From contig CAJHNH020008464.1 of the NCBI GenBank assembly GCA_905116865.2, positions 62,001-126,000 on the forward strand: a DNA stretch of 64,000 bases, in the 5' to 3' direction. The notes beneath the pieces are model-generated. The model was given only the letters and a program-made list of their open reading frames with translations. It searched no databases and was not told the DNA's origin. This document shows, in pieces, positions 1 through 10,900 of this stretch. Position numbers and translations under genes: made by a program. The DNA is from Candidula unifasciata (Eukaryota > Mollusca > Gastropoda > Stylommatophora > Geomitridae). Each line of letters starts with the position of its first letter. Within the stretch, counting starts at the first letter, position 1.

Positions 1-338
1 AGGATTGGGTACACAGCTACCTAATCCCAGTTCCAAAACCAGGCAAAGATCATTCCAGACTCAGCGGTTTCATGACTATCAAACTACAATATACTTTGGC
101 AAGGTGCTAGAGAAGATTGTTGCTGTTTAACTACAAATGTTTTTGGAAAAGAAAAAGCTTCTGCCAAAAGGTTTGGGTAGTTACTGGGCAAGGATAGATA
201 CCTGGTCAAATGCATCTACGTTTTCTTTTGATAAGGGGTTAAAGAATAGACAGGTGACAGTTGTAGCAGCACTTGATCTTAATGATGCCTACAATAGTCA
301 TTTATGATATTTTTATATCTGCACTCATGGAGAAGGGG

Positions 339-564
339 AGTTGGCGCTAGACGCCTGCATGAGGATCGGAAGGTCATGGGTTCACGTCCTGACGGAACTG
401 GACATTTTTTTTTTCTTCAAAAATGTCTTTAACTCCCATGTTGACCCAGCATTGAGTGGGTGCCATGGAAAGTGAGGGGAGGGGGGGGGGGCGTGATGCT
501 GACCATCTATAAAAAAAAATATAGGTCTAACCTAATGGCGTGGAAAAGGTGTTTTTTTTTTTCA
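339..564 (+). mobile_element. SINE-1 copy inserted in LINE-A, with 16-bp target duplication
   Basis: A tRNA-like head has a box-B-like GGTTCACGTCC near 380-390. It is followed by the family body (gtgggtgccatggaaagtgag, then gatgctgaccatctataaa) and a T-rich tail. The flanks repeat: ACTCATGGAGAAGGGG at 323-338 and ACTCACGGAGAAGGGG at 565-580 differ at one base. It interrupts the LINE-A reverse transcriptase. An 11-G run lies at 481-491. Confidence 0.8.
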
Positions 565-1218
565 ACTCACGGAGAAGGGGTTTTATCCCTGGCTGGCAGC
601 TGTCCTGCATTCGTGTATAGTTCCCCTTTGCCTGGCTCGAGACCACGCAGCCCCCTTCATTGTATACAGAGGCAGGATTGCAGAACTTGAAGCACCAGGT
701 GTTGGAAGAATATTGACATTTGCTGATGATGTTCTTGCATGTGGAGTGATAGGCAACAGACAGCCCAAGAGCTACAGGCAACAGCAGACAAATTGTGACT
801 GATTAGTGAGCTGGAAAAGTGCGGCTGTTTTGTGGTGCTCTCTGGGCAATAGAATTATAAGAGCTGACGTCCCAGCCTCCCAACCAGTGACAGAAACATC
901 AAAAGAGAAAGCAGATTGAGGTTTCTGGGTATCATTTTCGATAGAAGCCTGTCCTTCAGGGATCATATAGATACAGTTGCGGTAAAATGCCAAAAAGGAT
1001 TCAATGCTCTCAAGATTACGGCAGCAGTGGACATGGAACAAAGAATGCTGTTCACAATGTTTCAGCATGTGATCCTGTCGGTGATAGACTGTGGACTTAA
1101 AATGCTTACCGTATCAAAAAGTCAGCTGATGAAACTTGAACGCATATAGAATGAAGTTATGCGGGTGATTCTGGGATGTACAAGCGATATCCCTGTAGTA
1201 TGTATGCGATATATGCTT

Positions 1219-1471
1219 TGGTTAGTTAATTAGTTAGTTAGTTGGGTTATCATCATTGCACTCCGGACATGCCCATAGGTGCTCAGATCCTCCCCTCAGT
1301 ATGAATCCCAACGTCCGATGGCTAATAGTACCAGTTCTATGTTGATTAACAAGTCTTCTGACGTGTCCGGTGTGCGTCTCGTTTTTTGCTGTGCCGATCT
1401 TAATTCCCAAGTCTGCCATTCTGGCGAGTGATGTGGATTCACTGCCACCAAAGTCCTCTATCCTTCCCATT
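1219..1471 (-). mobile_element. 5'-truncated LINE-A 3' end inserted antisense in LINE-A, with 14-bp target duplication
   Basis: On the minus strand this reads the terminal LINE-A protein segment (RTGTISHRTLGFILRGGSEH, then LWACPEC), a stop, and a simple (AACT)n tail. The exact duplication TGCGATATATGCTT flanks it at 1205-1218 and 1472-1485, and the host reading frame resumes right after it. This is a clean self-into-self insertion. Confidence 0.85.
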
Positions 1472-2417
1472 TGCGATATATGCTTCCAATGCCTACTATT
1501 GCAGATAGGCTCAATGTTCTGCAAGCAAAGTCATTTCTCAGAGTAGCTGCAGACAAGAAGCACCTACTGCATGAAGCCCTGGGTAAAGCTAAGGGTCACA
1601 GACTGAAAAGATGGCGCAAGCTGAAGACACAATCAGACTTGTGTGCAGGATTGATACATTTGTGCGAGATGAGTGGGTCAAAGTGTCCGAGCAAGTTTCA
1701 GACTTGTGTAGGGTTCTTACCACTTTGGGTCGTGAGTGCAGGGACTGACCAGCTGGCGCTGCAGAATCAGAAGTTCATCAAATGATCCATGACAATTCCT
1801 GCCCCAGTGATGTGATTATCATCTATAATCTTTACAGATGGCTCTGGGACGAGGGGCCGACGAAGTACATGGAGGTTCATAGAAGAAGCGAATGGACGTC
1901 GCTTAGTGCAACAAAGCCTGTCATGTGATATCACAACGTCTAGTTTAAGAATTGGGGTATAGTCAGCACTGCTGCATTCCGCTGGCTTGAGAATCAGCTG
2001 TATACACATGCTTGTGATTGTATCTGAGTCACAGAGCATGTGGAGACAGGCATGATCCGTGCAGAGTGGCAAGCATCACCTCAGAGGTCCTGGGTAGTTA
2101 ACATCCTTTGGATATTCTCTTTAGGCCATATCGATGTATTGGGAAATGAGCAGTCATATAGACTGGCCGGTTCTGCACAACTTGGTGGTGAACTGATGTA
2201 TAACAAGGCAAGGGCGAGTCGGATGTAGGATCAAACAGTTACTAGTACCATCAGAACTGGAGCTCTTTGCTTGCTGCTGAAGATTGGGATGGAGCGCTTT
2301 TGTGAGTGCCCCAATTGATATGATGTTGAGTCCTAATTCAACATCTGGCTCGACAACCGGAGCTGTAAAATAGGACATGAAGGAGAAGATTTTAACATCA
2401 CTAACAGTTCCTCAGTT

Positions 2418-3300
2418 TCTATGGTGTCGAAACCAGTCAAGAGGAAAGAACCCGCTTCTTCCATAGGACGGCATCTACTTAATTCCTGGACGCAGCGAAA
2501 CAACGTAGGGGACGGGCCTCGGTGAGCTGGTCCGGGTTTCTAGTGGAAAATGGTTTCTCACCCTTTGAAAGTCCATCGTGTTTGAATTGTCTGCCAGTGA
2601 TCCTCTGCCACCTGCTAACAAAAGTCCAACATGTGTCCGGTAAACCAATCGTAAGCTTGTCGCTCGGTCGTCCAGGTATGCTGACTGTTCTAATTAGGCT
2701 ACCGCGGCGGCTTCTTATCTCACAGTACCTTCTGCGAAACCACCAAGTCGTCCCTATCCGAAAGAAAAACACCATCCGGTAATTTCGTGCAGCAGGGTAC
2801 CAGCCCTGAGCTTCATGAACTCAGGTGTGCCCACCTCTGAAATCGTCTAGGAGATCGTGGGCCAAAACGTTTCTCGACGAGGAAAACTTCTACTGATGAC
2901 TGGTAGATCCCTGCTGTACTTGCTCCCTGTGAGTTTATTCCTACTAGACACATAATTGACACAGACACTGCTTTCCGTGTGGTTAACCACACTCCGAACA
3001 GGAGACTTTTGAGAATCACAGAAGCCATAACAATAAAAATCAACAACCCGCTCCTTTGTAAGCAGACGGAATTTATCGAACATTTGAAGTTACCCTGGTG
3101 GTCAGTGACTAAGGTGAGCTTCCGGCGGCCATGAAAGAGAGACAATGTATCGAAGAAACTATTCGCATTTCAGTTGAATTTATTCCGTTTTGTGCTTTAT
3201 TTTATGAATATGTAACTCTGTAGTAAGGCACCTGATGAGATACAGCGAAATATGCCTGGCAATAAATTGTGCAGTGCATTGTTTGTATCCGCATTAATTA
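2418..3300 (+). mobile_element. Insertion with Penelope-like 3' features, 12-bp target duplication
   Basis: The insertion is flanked by exact AGTTCCTCAGTT at 2406-2417 and 3301-3312, which splits the LINE-A 3' UTR. A frame near 2975-3100 reads HTPNRRLLRITEAITIKINNPLLC-like residues, followed by a 3' end with gatgagatacagcgaaa and gcctggcaataaa. Both resemble the C-terminal end and trailer of Penelope-like retroelements. The region 2450-2820 is not recognised. The class assignment is tentative; the insertion itself is well supported. Confidence 0.5.
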
Positions 3301-3372
3301 AGTTCCTCAGTTATCAACATCACAAATGATGATGAACACTCTTTCTTGCTTCCGTCATTAAACTGTGGGTTG

Positions 3373-3712
3373 ACTGATGACTGATCATTACAGTCTGAGG
3401 AGAATGGCGCTGCGAGAGTTACCAGGGGATCTGGCAGACACTCAGGGGAAGGGCAAGATGGTTATACAATCAGACAAGTCCTGGTACTATCGTAATTAGA
3501 ACTCTTCGCTTGGTGCTGAAGATGGGGATGGGGCGCTTATAGGAGTGTCCTGATTGCTATAATGTCGAATGTCACTCGACACCTGAAGCTGTAAAATAGG
3601 ACATGACGGATAAGATTTTAAAATCACTTTCATTTCCCCAGTTATCTACATCATAAATGATGATGAACACTCTTTCTCTCTTCCGTCATTAAACTGGGTC
3701 TCGATGTGACTT
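3373..3712 (+). mobile_element. Second LINE-A 3' fragment
   Basis: This reads the LINE-A terminal region (SLRRMALRELPGDLADTQGK, then a degraded IRTL...GALI..C) and the same 3' UTR as the copy before it (acctgaagctgtaaaatagg ... cttccgtcattaaactg). It lies head-to-tail behind the first copy's UTR. Confidence 0.65.
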
Positions 3713-4319
3713 ATAAGCTAAATAGTATTTTATTTAAAATACGGGCCCGGAAAGATCTTGTGCAATGGGGGCAGAGAACAGTATCTGTAGGTGAAGGGCC
3801 TTTTACACATTACTGCCTTCTGATCTAGATTAAACACATGTCGCGTTAAGAGCGGTAGACGTAGTATAACGATAGATGATCAATATTGCTTTATCCGAAA
3901 ACATTACTTTCTACCGGAAGTAAATTTTCTAACAACGATCGAAGGTGTTTGCCATTACACAGTAACCCGAAGTCCGGACCGAGCAAGATGTCGACTTTTG
4001 AATCAGTATTCCCCAAGTGGCTTATGGGACCCGTTTTAGGAGATGGCGGGGGGGGGGGATATACCCAATGCTCCCGTCCCTAACAAGTAGTAGGAGGAGA
4101 CTGCCTTATATGGTATGAACCAAGAGTCTGCATATTAATCTATAAAACGGTTGTGGAAGCAGAACTCTAGTTATGGAGTAATAGAAACGTCCAGAAGTCG
4201 ATGAACAACCAAAGATTTTTTTTGGGTTTTGCAGCCGGCGCCATAACCTTGTAGTGGTGGAGAGGGGGGGGGGGGGCTTGAGAGCCTCAGTGATCTAATG
4301 AGCTATGCTTCAAGAGTAA
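3713..4319 (+). repeat. Unannotated DNA with a degraded SINE-3 copy (about 4040-4215) and G-runs
   Basis: No gene is visible. About 4100-4215 matches the SINE-3 body seen at 34.9 kb (gaaccaagagtctgcatatt; gatgaacaaccaaag). G-runs lie at 4050-4058 and 4264-4276. The rest (3713-4030) has no recognised similarity. Confidence 0.5.
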
Positions 4320-4560
4320 ATAAGTGCTCTAAACGTCCGGCGGTCTAGGGACATAGTCCCTCTGGCAACATGAACAACATGGGTGAAAGCCGAAAGGAAG
4401 CCGATGATGGGAAAACAAGTCTGCTGGATGTCAGACCTGAGTGCGGCATCTTTGACATGGAAAACTGCACTGAAGATTGCACAGGACAGGAAAGCATGGA
4501 AAGTCCTCTCTGAAGCATCATGTGCCACTAGGCACAACGAGAACTGACCCTTATGATGAA
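4320..4560 (+). mobile_element. LINE C-terminal fragment
   Basis: One plus frame reads ALKIAQDRKAWKVLSEASCA and then TRHNEN before a stop. This is the usual last segment (AEDRDxWR...) of endonuclease-type LINE ORF2 proteins. It is decayed, and the clade was not determined. Confidence 0.5.
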
Positions 4561-5169
4561 TGCTAAGAAAAAAGAATCAGTAAATTGTTCAGTGGCGCAT
4601 AAACCCTCATCAAACTCGTTCAGGGTGCATTAGACTCTCAGCAAACTCTTTCATTCCGTACTTCGTAGACTTGTTCATGAATGGTCGAATTTTAACTCCA
4701 GCCTGGCTAAAAATCCTTTAGTCGCTTCTTACGACATGCATGATAGGTCAGAGTTTTATTTGGTTGCTTCCCTTATGCAGGGATATTCAGCTTAGTTTAT
4801 AATCAATGGCCTAAACACCAGCATAGAACGACCATTAAAAGAATGCAACTGGCAATGATCCGCAGGCCACTTGCTAGACCTCCAGATCTGGCACGCGGGC
4901 CGCCTTGCATTATGGGCTTCGGGGAAATTAAAACCTCAAAGTTAATATATTTTTTGCAGTCAGCACAAGAAACTTAGCACTATCGTGACAAAATGTCAAA
5001 CTGAACGAAATAAAAAAAACAGTCAGATTTACAAACGAAACGTAAAAGTTGCGACTAGAAAGCCTTCATCAGCACATTCTATGAACATACAATACTACAA
5101 ATAAAAAAAAAAAATAAAAAAAATACCCCCCCCCCCCCAAAAAAAAAAAAACTTTAGTATCCCCAGGTA
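4561..5169. other. No recognised feature; A-rich stretch with C-run
   Basis: No gene, RNA or element was recognised. An A-rich stretch with a C run (about 5126-5138) lies just before the SINE-3 copy. Confidence 0.5.
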
Positions 5170-5460
5170 AGAAACAGCTTCTTCTTCTTCTTCTTCGCGT
5201 TCACCGGCAGAAAATTGAATTTGTCCATCTCTAGACTTTAGTCTTGTTCCAGAACCCCCATGTTGAGTGCACATCTGTTTTACACATCTGACTTAGTGGT
5301 AAGCAGACTGTTGGTTCCTTGCCTCTCATGCAGATGCGCTTCAACTTAAATCACCCAGTTAGTCAACATGCTTGTTGGGGAGGTAGTGGGTCTGCTTTTG
5401 TCGCCTCCTCCTCCCCTCACCCTCCCAATTAGGAAACCAGAACCCTCATTAGGAAGAAGA
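5170..5460 (-). mobile_element. SINE-3 copy with (GAA)n 3' tail, antisense
   Basis: On the plus strand it starts with (CTT)6-like repeats and then cgcgttcaccggcag. It carries the family landmarks gcagactgttggttccttgc, atgcagatgcgctt and gtagtgggtctgctttt. Matching copies lie at 4.1, 19.5, 35.0, 38.0 and 40.7 kb. Confidence 0.7.
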
Positions 5461-6164
5461 AACAGCAAAGAGTTCTTTCATCGACTACGGACTGAGCCTC
5501 GTGAAATTACAATTTGATGGTAGTTTTCAACAAAATGGAGTTGCAGTAAACAGCTCGCAAATAATGAAAGGCACCAGAGAGGAGAGATTAGAAAATCGGG
5601 AGGTGGCAAAACCAGGAAGGAAATATGTAATCTAATCTCATCAGTTTGACTGGTCTTTTTTATGACTTGTCTAATTAAAGCGCCTAGCTTCTAGCGTCAG
5701 GCTTTACTGCGGTGGAAATGTTATGATGGCAAATATTATTTCACTTTAACTGTTTTACTAATACTTTCGACCCCGATGACTCATATGCTATAATGGTTTT
5801 TAGCTGCACAACCGCGACCAATCAAACAGGGTTCCCATTGGCAACACTGACTGGGGGGTAAACGATACTTGTTGGTATCGGTTAATTTCCATTCGAAGGA
5901 CATGGTATCGAAGAAACTGACTGGCGCGAAATTTCGACTGGAAAAGGCCAGTAGTGTAAAGGAACTGCCTTTTCTAATAAATAGAGAAGGCCGTGTGTAT
6001 AGGAAAAGAGTAGAAGGCAGTATACAATTTATTTGCCGTTTATTTTACAGTAATAATAAAAATGATGCTGCACAGTTCATCATGTTTAGATTTCCTCTTT
6101 TTGAGCAATTGTTTATATATTTAATATTATTTCAAATACATAATTAGATATTTTTTTGTCATTA
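5461..6164. other. No recognised gene
   Basis: The longest open frame (5869-6147, 92 codons) has no recognisable domain and starts in ordinary AT-rich sequence. I see no splice-flanked conserved block. Confidence 0.4.
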
Positions 6165-6965
6165 AGCACACAGAACAATTTGGAAATAAAGTATACTATG
6201 CCATTCAATTTCTGCTAAAGTCAAAGTGTGTGTCTCGCAACACCAAGATCAAAATGTATGAAACGTTGATAAGACCAGTCGTTTTATATGGCTGTGAAAT
6301 TTGTAGCACATCTAAAAGAGATTTTGGGTTTTCGAAAACAGAGTCTTAAGTGGAATCTTTGGACCCTTCAAAGATGCAGACAATGAGGAAGAGAGAGTGA
6401 GAAGCAACGATGAAATTCATAATTTGTTTAAATCACCATTAATTACCGGCATTATGAGAGAATATAGACTGAAATGGTTGGGGGATATTAATTTGTTGAA
6501 ATCACCATTGGTGACTGGAATCATGAGATCTAATAGACTGAAATGGCTTGGGCTTATTGAAAGAATGTCAAATAACAGTGGGGGGGGGGGGGGAAACTGT
6601 ATACACAAGGGAGATAAATGGTCGTAGACCACGAGGCAGACCAAGAAGAGATAAAGTCTAGACAGACCTGCAAACACGCGTGTGTCCCCAATGGGAAAGA
6701 AAAGGCCAACCAGAGAACGAACGAACGAACAAACTTTATTTTCAAAGGGTTACAAATTGGGCACGCAGGCCCACTGAAATTCGGCCCTTATCTATAATGC
6801 ATGTTATGGATGTAATAAAGAAATATACATTATGGAATAATGCATGCACAAACCATGTGTACACAATTTTACACACTCAACCACACACACACACACACAC
6901 GTATACATACTCTTACATTCTCTTACATGCACACTCACATACAGACATACGTAATACATACATAC

Positions 6966-6966
<1 letters not shown>

Positions 6967-7030
<64 letters not shown>
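6967..7030. repeat. (TA)n microsatellite
   Basis: About 32 uninterrupted TA units inside the insertion at 6717-8064. Confidence 0.95.
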
Positions 7031-7035
<5 letters not shown>

Positions 7036-7053
7036 TACATGCACAACATAAAG

Positions 7054-7124
7054 CATACATACATACATACATACATACATACATACATACATACATACAT
7101 ACATACATACATACATACATACAT
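7054..7124. repeat. (CATA)n microsatellite, short block
   Basis: About 17 units of CATA, separated from the main block by degenerate CA/TA-rich sequence (7125-7397). Confidence 0.95.
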
Positions 7125-7397
7125 AGACATAAATGCACACACACATTTCATACATACACACCTACACATACATGCATGCATACACACACATACAATCACA
7201 TATACAGACACCCACAACCACACATTTATACTCGCATGCATTAATACACCCATATACATGCATACATACATATACACAGCTATACACACACTTACATCTT
7301 TACACACATACATGCATACTTGCATACATACCTAAATACACACACAATCAAACACATTCTTACACAGATACATATGCATACATACATCCACCCAAAT

Positions 7398-7972
7398 GCA
7401 TACATACATACATACATACATACATACATACATACATACATACATACATACATACATACATACATACATACATACATACATACATACATACATACATACA
7501 TACATACATACATACATACATACATACATACATACATACATACATACATACATACATACATACATACATACATACATACATACATACATACATACATACA
7601 TACATACATACATACATACATACATACATACATACATACATACATACATACATACATACATACATACATACATACATACATACATACATACATACATACA
7701 TACATACATACATACATACATACATACATACATACATACATACATACATACATACATACATACATACATACATACATACATACATACATACATACATACA
7801 TACATACATACATACATACATACATACATACATACATACATACATACATACATACATACATACATACATACATACATACATACATACATACATACATACA
7901 TACATACATACATACATACATACATACATACATACATACATACATACATACATACATACATACATACATACA

Positions 7973-8006
<34 letters not shown>

Positions 8007-8035
8007 CATACATACATACATACATACATACATAC
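7398..8035. repeat. (TACA)n microsatellite, ~638 bp
   Basis: About 159 near-perfect 4-bp units with one visible interruption (tatata near 8001). It is open in several frames on both strands, but the predicted peptides (HTYI or CMYV repeats) are pure repeat translation and not genes. Confidence 0.97.
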
Positions 8036-8184
8036 AAACATGCATGCACACATACACACATATACAGAGAGATGAATGGAGTCGGGTGATATCTGCAGCA
8101 ATGAACCTCAAGGGCTCTGAATGCTTCAGAAGAATAATATTAAGAACACATTAGTGATTTCATTATAAGTATCGCCTATTTTAT

Positions 8185-8530
8185 GGTAGATTAGGAAGCT
8201 GAGTGGTCTCAAGGCATAGTATATGCCTCCAGTGCTGTAGGTCCCAGGCTCAAAGCTTGGTGAATGCTGCGATGTTTTCACGTGGACTCATAATAATTTT
8301 TTTCCTGGTCTCTGGGTAGTAAGATCGAACGCCCGTGTGTATTGTTGCGCACGTAAAATTTTGTAGTTTTAAATCTACCTAAAGTATGTCAAAACCCTCA
8401 CTCTTGCAACGGAGTTCGTGAACTGCGCTGAGATTCTTCAGGCTCAGGCTTGAGTGAGAAGTAGAATGGAGCACTTATGGGTTACACCCGTGTGCCATGT
8501 TGTTGATCCGTTGAATAAACACAATAAATG
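8185..8530 (+). mobile_element. tRNA-derived SINE-like repeat
   Basis: A degraded tRNA-like head (gagtggtctcaaggcat; box-B-like ggctcaaagc) is followed by a body. Its end (gattcttcaggctcaggctt; gcacttatgggttac) also occurs antisense at about 51465-51560. Confidence 0.55.
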
Positions 8531-8814
8531 AAGATTGAGGCTCCCGAAACCCTACCCGTAGAAAAGAAAACTATAAGGGGGTTGACCGCATCTACATTCT
8601 CCCTGTTTTTTTGTTTTTTTTTCCCCAATATTTCTTTAGAGGAGGCACGACTGACTATCATTTAAATTCGATGAGATCCCACATGATATCATTATCATAA
8701 CATTTGCAACTTATGAGACCTTCATCCTACAGAGTTTTTCGTGGTGGAAGAACTAATAAATATCCTTAAAATTAGAACAAGACTTGGGCGTTGTGAACGC
8801 TCTTCGTAAATCAT

Positions 8815-8995
8815 ACGTGCCAGGTTCTATCTCAGCTGCGGGATATCTGGCAGCAGACCGCATTGTGGCATGAAAAGCCGGCCTTCAAGAGAGCAATGGC
8901 AAAATTATGAACGTAACATTGCCTAGTAAAGTCATAAACAGCCAAACAATGACTGTGTTGGTTCTGCAAAGTCTTGTATAGGATACGGCGATGCA
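8815..8995 (+). mobile_element. SINE-2 copy
   Basis: Family landmarks are present: ggttctatctcagctgcggg, aacgtaacattgcctagt, and gttctgcaaagtcttgta followed by aggatacg. The same family occurs at 10.8/14.36, 20.0, 26.5, 46.2 (antisense) and 53.9 kb (antisense). Confidence 0.65.
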
Positions 8996-9207
8996 CAGCT
9001 AACTTCAAAGCACTAGTGCCGTAAGGATACCTTTTAGAAGCTTCGTTATTCTTACCAGTATCATAGGAGCTAGATAATCTGGGCTTCTCTAACGACATTG
9101 CTCCTTGTCCTGCAAATGAATTCAAATGCACAATATTTGAAACTATATAGCGGGAGGTCATAGGAATTGTGTCCAAACTTTTGTGGGAAGTCCCGCTTTG
9201 CATAGAG

Positions 9208-9395
9208 CAGTGGTTCTCAACCTTCCTTATGCCGTGACCTTTCAAAACAGTTCCTCGTGGTGTTGCGACCCCCAAACATTCAATTATTTTCGTTGCTACT
9301 TTATAAATACAATGGATATGTGTTTTGCAATGGTCTTTGAAAGGGTCGTTTGACCCACACAAAAAGGGTCGCGACCCATAGGTTAAGAACCGCTG
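9208..9395. mobile_element. hAT-like MITE, 188 bp
   Basis: Terminal inverted repeats CAGTGGTTCTCAACCTT... and ...GGTTAAGAACCGCTG enclose sequence with gggtcgcgaccc-type motifs. The flanking 8 bases are GCATAGAG (9200-9207) and ACATAGAT (9396-9403), 6 of 8 identical, as expected for an old hAT insertion. No coding capacity. Confidence 0.8.
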
Positions 9396-9419
9396 ACATA
9401 GATAGTTACTTTGTACTGG

Positions 9420-9899
9420 TGATGCTGTGAATCAATAGGTGGTGAAAGAATTGATCAATTGAAATTCCCGCCTAGATTACATCATCATATACACAGATGG
9501 GTCTGCAGTGCGTGGTAAGAAGAGTGGGTGAGGTTTTATTGCAAAAGTTTTTAGTTCGACTTTAGTCTCCCCAAACAAAGTAAGTCACGTTCCACTGATA
9601 ATTTTGTTGGACTGGTCTACTTTCCGGGGGGTTATAGGAGTGCCGCTCTGTTGTTTGCTTTCTGGCTTGTCTTGCATTGACGTTTTTCTTCCGAGACATA
9701 GAATGCCTATAACATAGGTTGCGGTGCTCTCTATGGAGTTGTGTGTTAGACCCAGTTTCTCCATCTTTTGTAGTGTTAAAAGCGCTAGCGTGCTGAATAT
9801 ACAACACGCGATATCAACGGCATTGCGGAACACACCCGTAGCAGTGAACGAAAGTCGCGCTGTTCAGGAACTACCAATCAGAAGTGAGCTAGTGTGTAT

Positions 9900-9930
<31 letters not shown>

Positions 9931-10235
9931 TCGTGGAACTTACCTAAAGGTCAATATAAAACGAAGAGCCTGGCGTACACCGTTGCTACAAAAGTAACGT
10001 TACATATTAAATAAAAGACTAGTTTAAAAAAAAAATGGGATGGGGCGAGAGAGGTTCGCGAATAATTTCAACACTGAGTGGAAAACAAAGGCGGACTTTT
10101 AATCGGGTTGCAAGTGATACTATTAGTATGTACATTATTCGTTGGCTACTAAAGAAGAGGACAGAGCAAGTGTGGGAATGTACCAACTGCAGTTATGCCA
10201 ATTCTTGATTGACTGATTCATTCATTCACTCATCC
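9420..10235 (+). mobile_element. LINE-A RNase H and C-terminal remnants, interrupted
   Basis: 9470-9560 reads IIYTDGSAVRGKKSG, an RNase H start. 10075-10215 reads RTFNRVASDTISMYIIRWLL and then EQVWECTNCSYANS, the LINE-A end, followed by a simple ATTC-type tail. The interval 9561-10074 does not match LINE-A. It contains a 27-G run (9901-9927) and is probably another insertion of unknown type. Confidence 0.6.
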
Positions 10236-10475
10236 AGGGTAGTCAGCCTCTGGCGGATTCTTCTTCATCTTCGTCTTCTTTTGTCGTCTTATTGATACCA
10301 GGTTGTTGCACAGTGTCATGATTTTTTGTATTTGTCTTGCGTTTTTGGGGTGGCTTGAGTAATGGATTTTTTTTTTTTAGGTTTCAGCCATCTCTTTCTT
10401 GGTCTTCCTCTCGCCCTCCTTCCTGATGTTCTACTGTTCAACTGTAAAAAGTCTCCTATGCAGTCTAGTCTGGCT

Positions 10476-10582
10476 TCATTCATTCACTCATTCATTCATT
10501 CATTCATTCATTCATTCATTCATTCATTCATTCATTCATTCATTCATTCATTCATTCATTCATTCATTCATTCATTTATTCA
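10476..10582. repeat. (CATT)n microsatellite
   Basis: About 25 units of CATT with a few variants at the edges. Confidence 0.95.
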
Positions 10583-10900
10583 GGTAAGTCAACATCTTGT
10601 GGATTAGGGATTGCGAACATTGTTTTTAGGACTCTTTTTTTTTCTAGGAGTACGCAACGTTATGCAGTACCGGCACCCTTTAGAACCATACTGTAATAAA
10701 CAATGTCTCATGAGTATCGGCATCCTTTCAGACATTTACGGCGAGCGCCGGCACATTTTTTCTAGAAAAAAACCCTATTTTCTCCGTTTTATTCCAGCTG
10801 CGGGCGATTTGACAGCAGACCGCTATGTGTTGATTTTACAGCTGACTGTTTATAAGCATTACTTCTTCTTCTTCTTTGCGTTCGGTTTCGTATGCTCAGA

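Larger units (their letters stand above)
1..3372 (+). mobile_element. LINE-A copy (non-LTR retrotransposon with RNase H), 5' end outside window, broken by three insertions
   Basis: Decayed reverse transcriptase readable in several frames. It begins with an IPVPKPGKDHSR-like segment (1-70) and a VAALDLNDAYN segment (270-300). It continues with the catalytic FADD at 719-730 (ILTFADDVLACG) and the RT thumb (916-1149), then a further stretch after 1472 (AKSFLRVAADKKHLLHEALG). An RNase H start (IFTDGSG, about 1836) is followed by an RNase H end (GHIDVLGNEQ...RLAG, 2130-2170) and a terminal WECPEC-like Cys pair. The 3' UTR resumes at 3301-3372. RT plus RNase H suggests the I/R1/Jockey-like group. 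Stops and frameshifts show it is dead. Insertions lie at 339-564, 1219-1471 and 2418-3300. Confidence 0.8.
6717..8064 (-). mobile_element. Retroposed insertion, mostly microsatellite, inside LINE-C
   Basis: The sequence CAGAGA occurs at 6711-6716 and 8065-8070, and deleting the block rejoins the LINE-C sequence. Read on the minus strand, the element ends with accctttgaaaataaagttt and a (GTTC)n tail. This looks like a 3' end with an AATAAA signal, so a 5'-truncated retroposon is likely. Most of its length is (TA)n and (TACA)n. Confidence 0.6.
6165..8135 (+). mobile_element. LINE-C 3' fragment split by a microsatellite-bearing insertion
   Basis: 6165-6716 reads the LINE-C C-terminus (IRPVVLYGCEICSTSKRDF, then NRLKWLGLIERMS), with frame breaks. 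The terminal part (AMNLKGSECF) is displaced to 8071-8135. A segment of about 70 bases (KSPLITGIM...RLKWLG) is tandemly duplicated at 6424-6555. A G14 run at 6580-6593 replaces codons present in the 44.6-kb copy. Confidence 0.75.

Noticed and set aside
7133..8154. Very long open frames on both strands (up to 318 codons)
   Set aside because: They translate a 4-bp microsatellite that lacks stops in several frames (HTYI and CMYV repeats). No gene.
8832..9362. 176-codon antisense open frame
   Set aside because: It spans a SINE-2 and a hAT-like MITE in antisense. No conserved domain.
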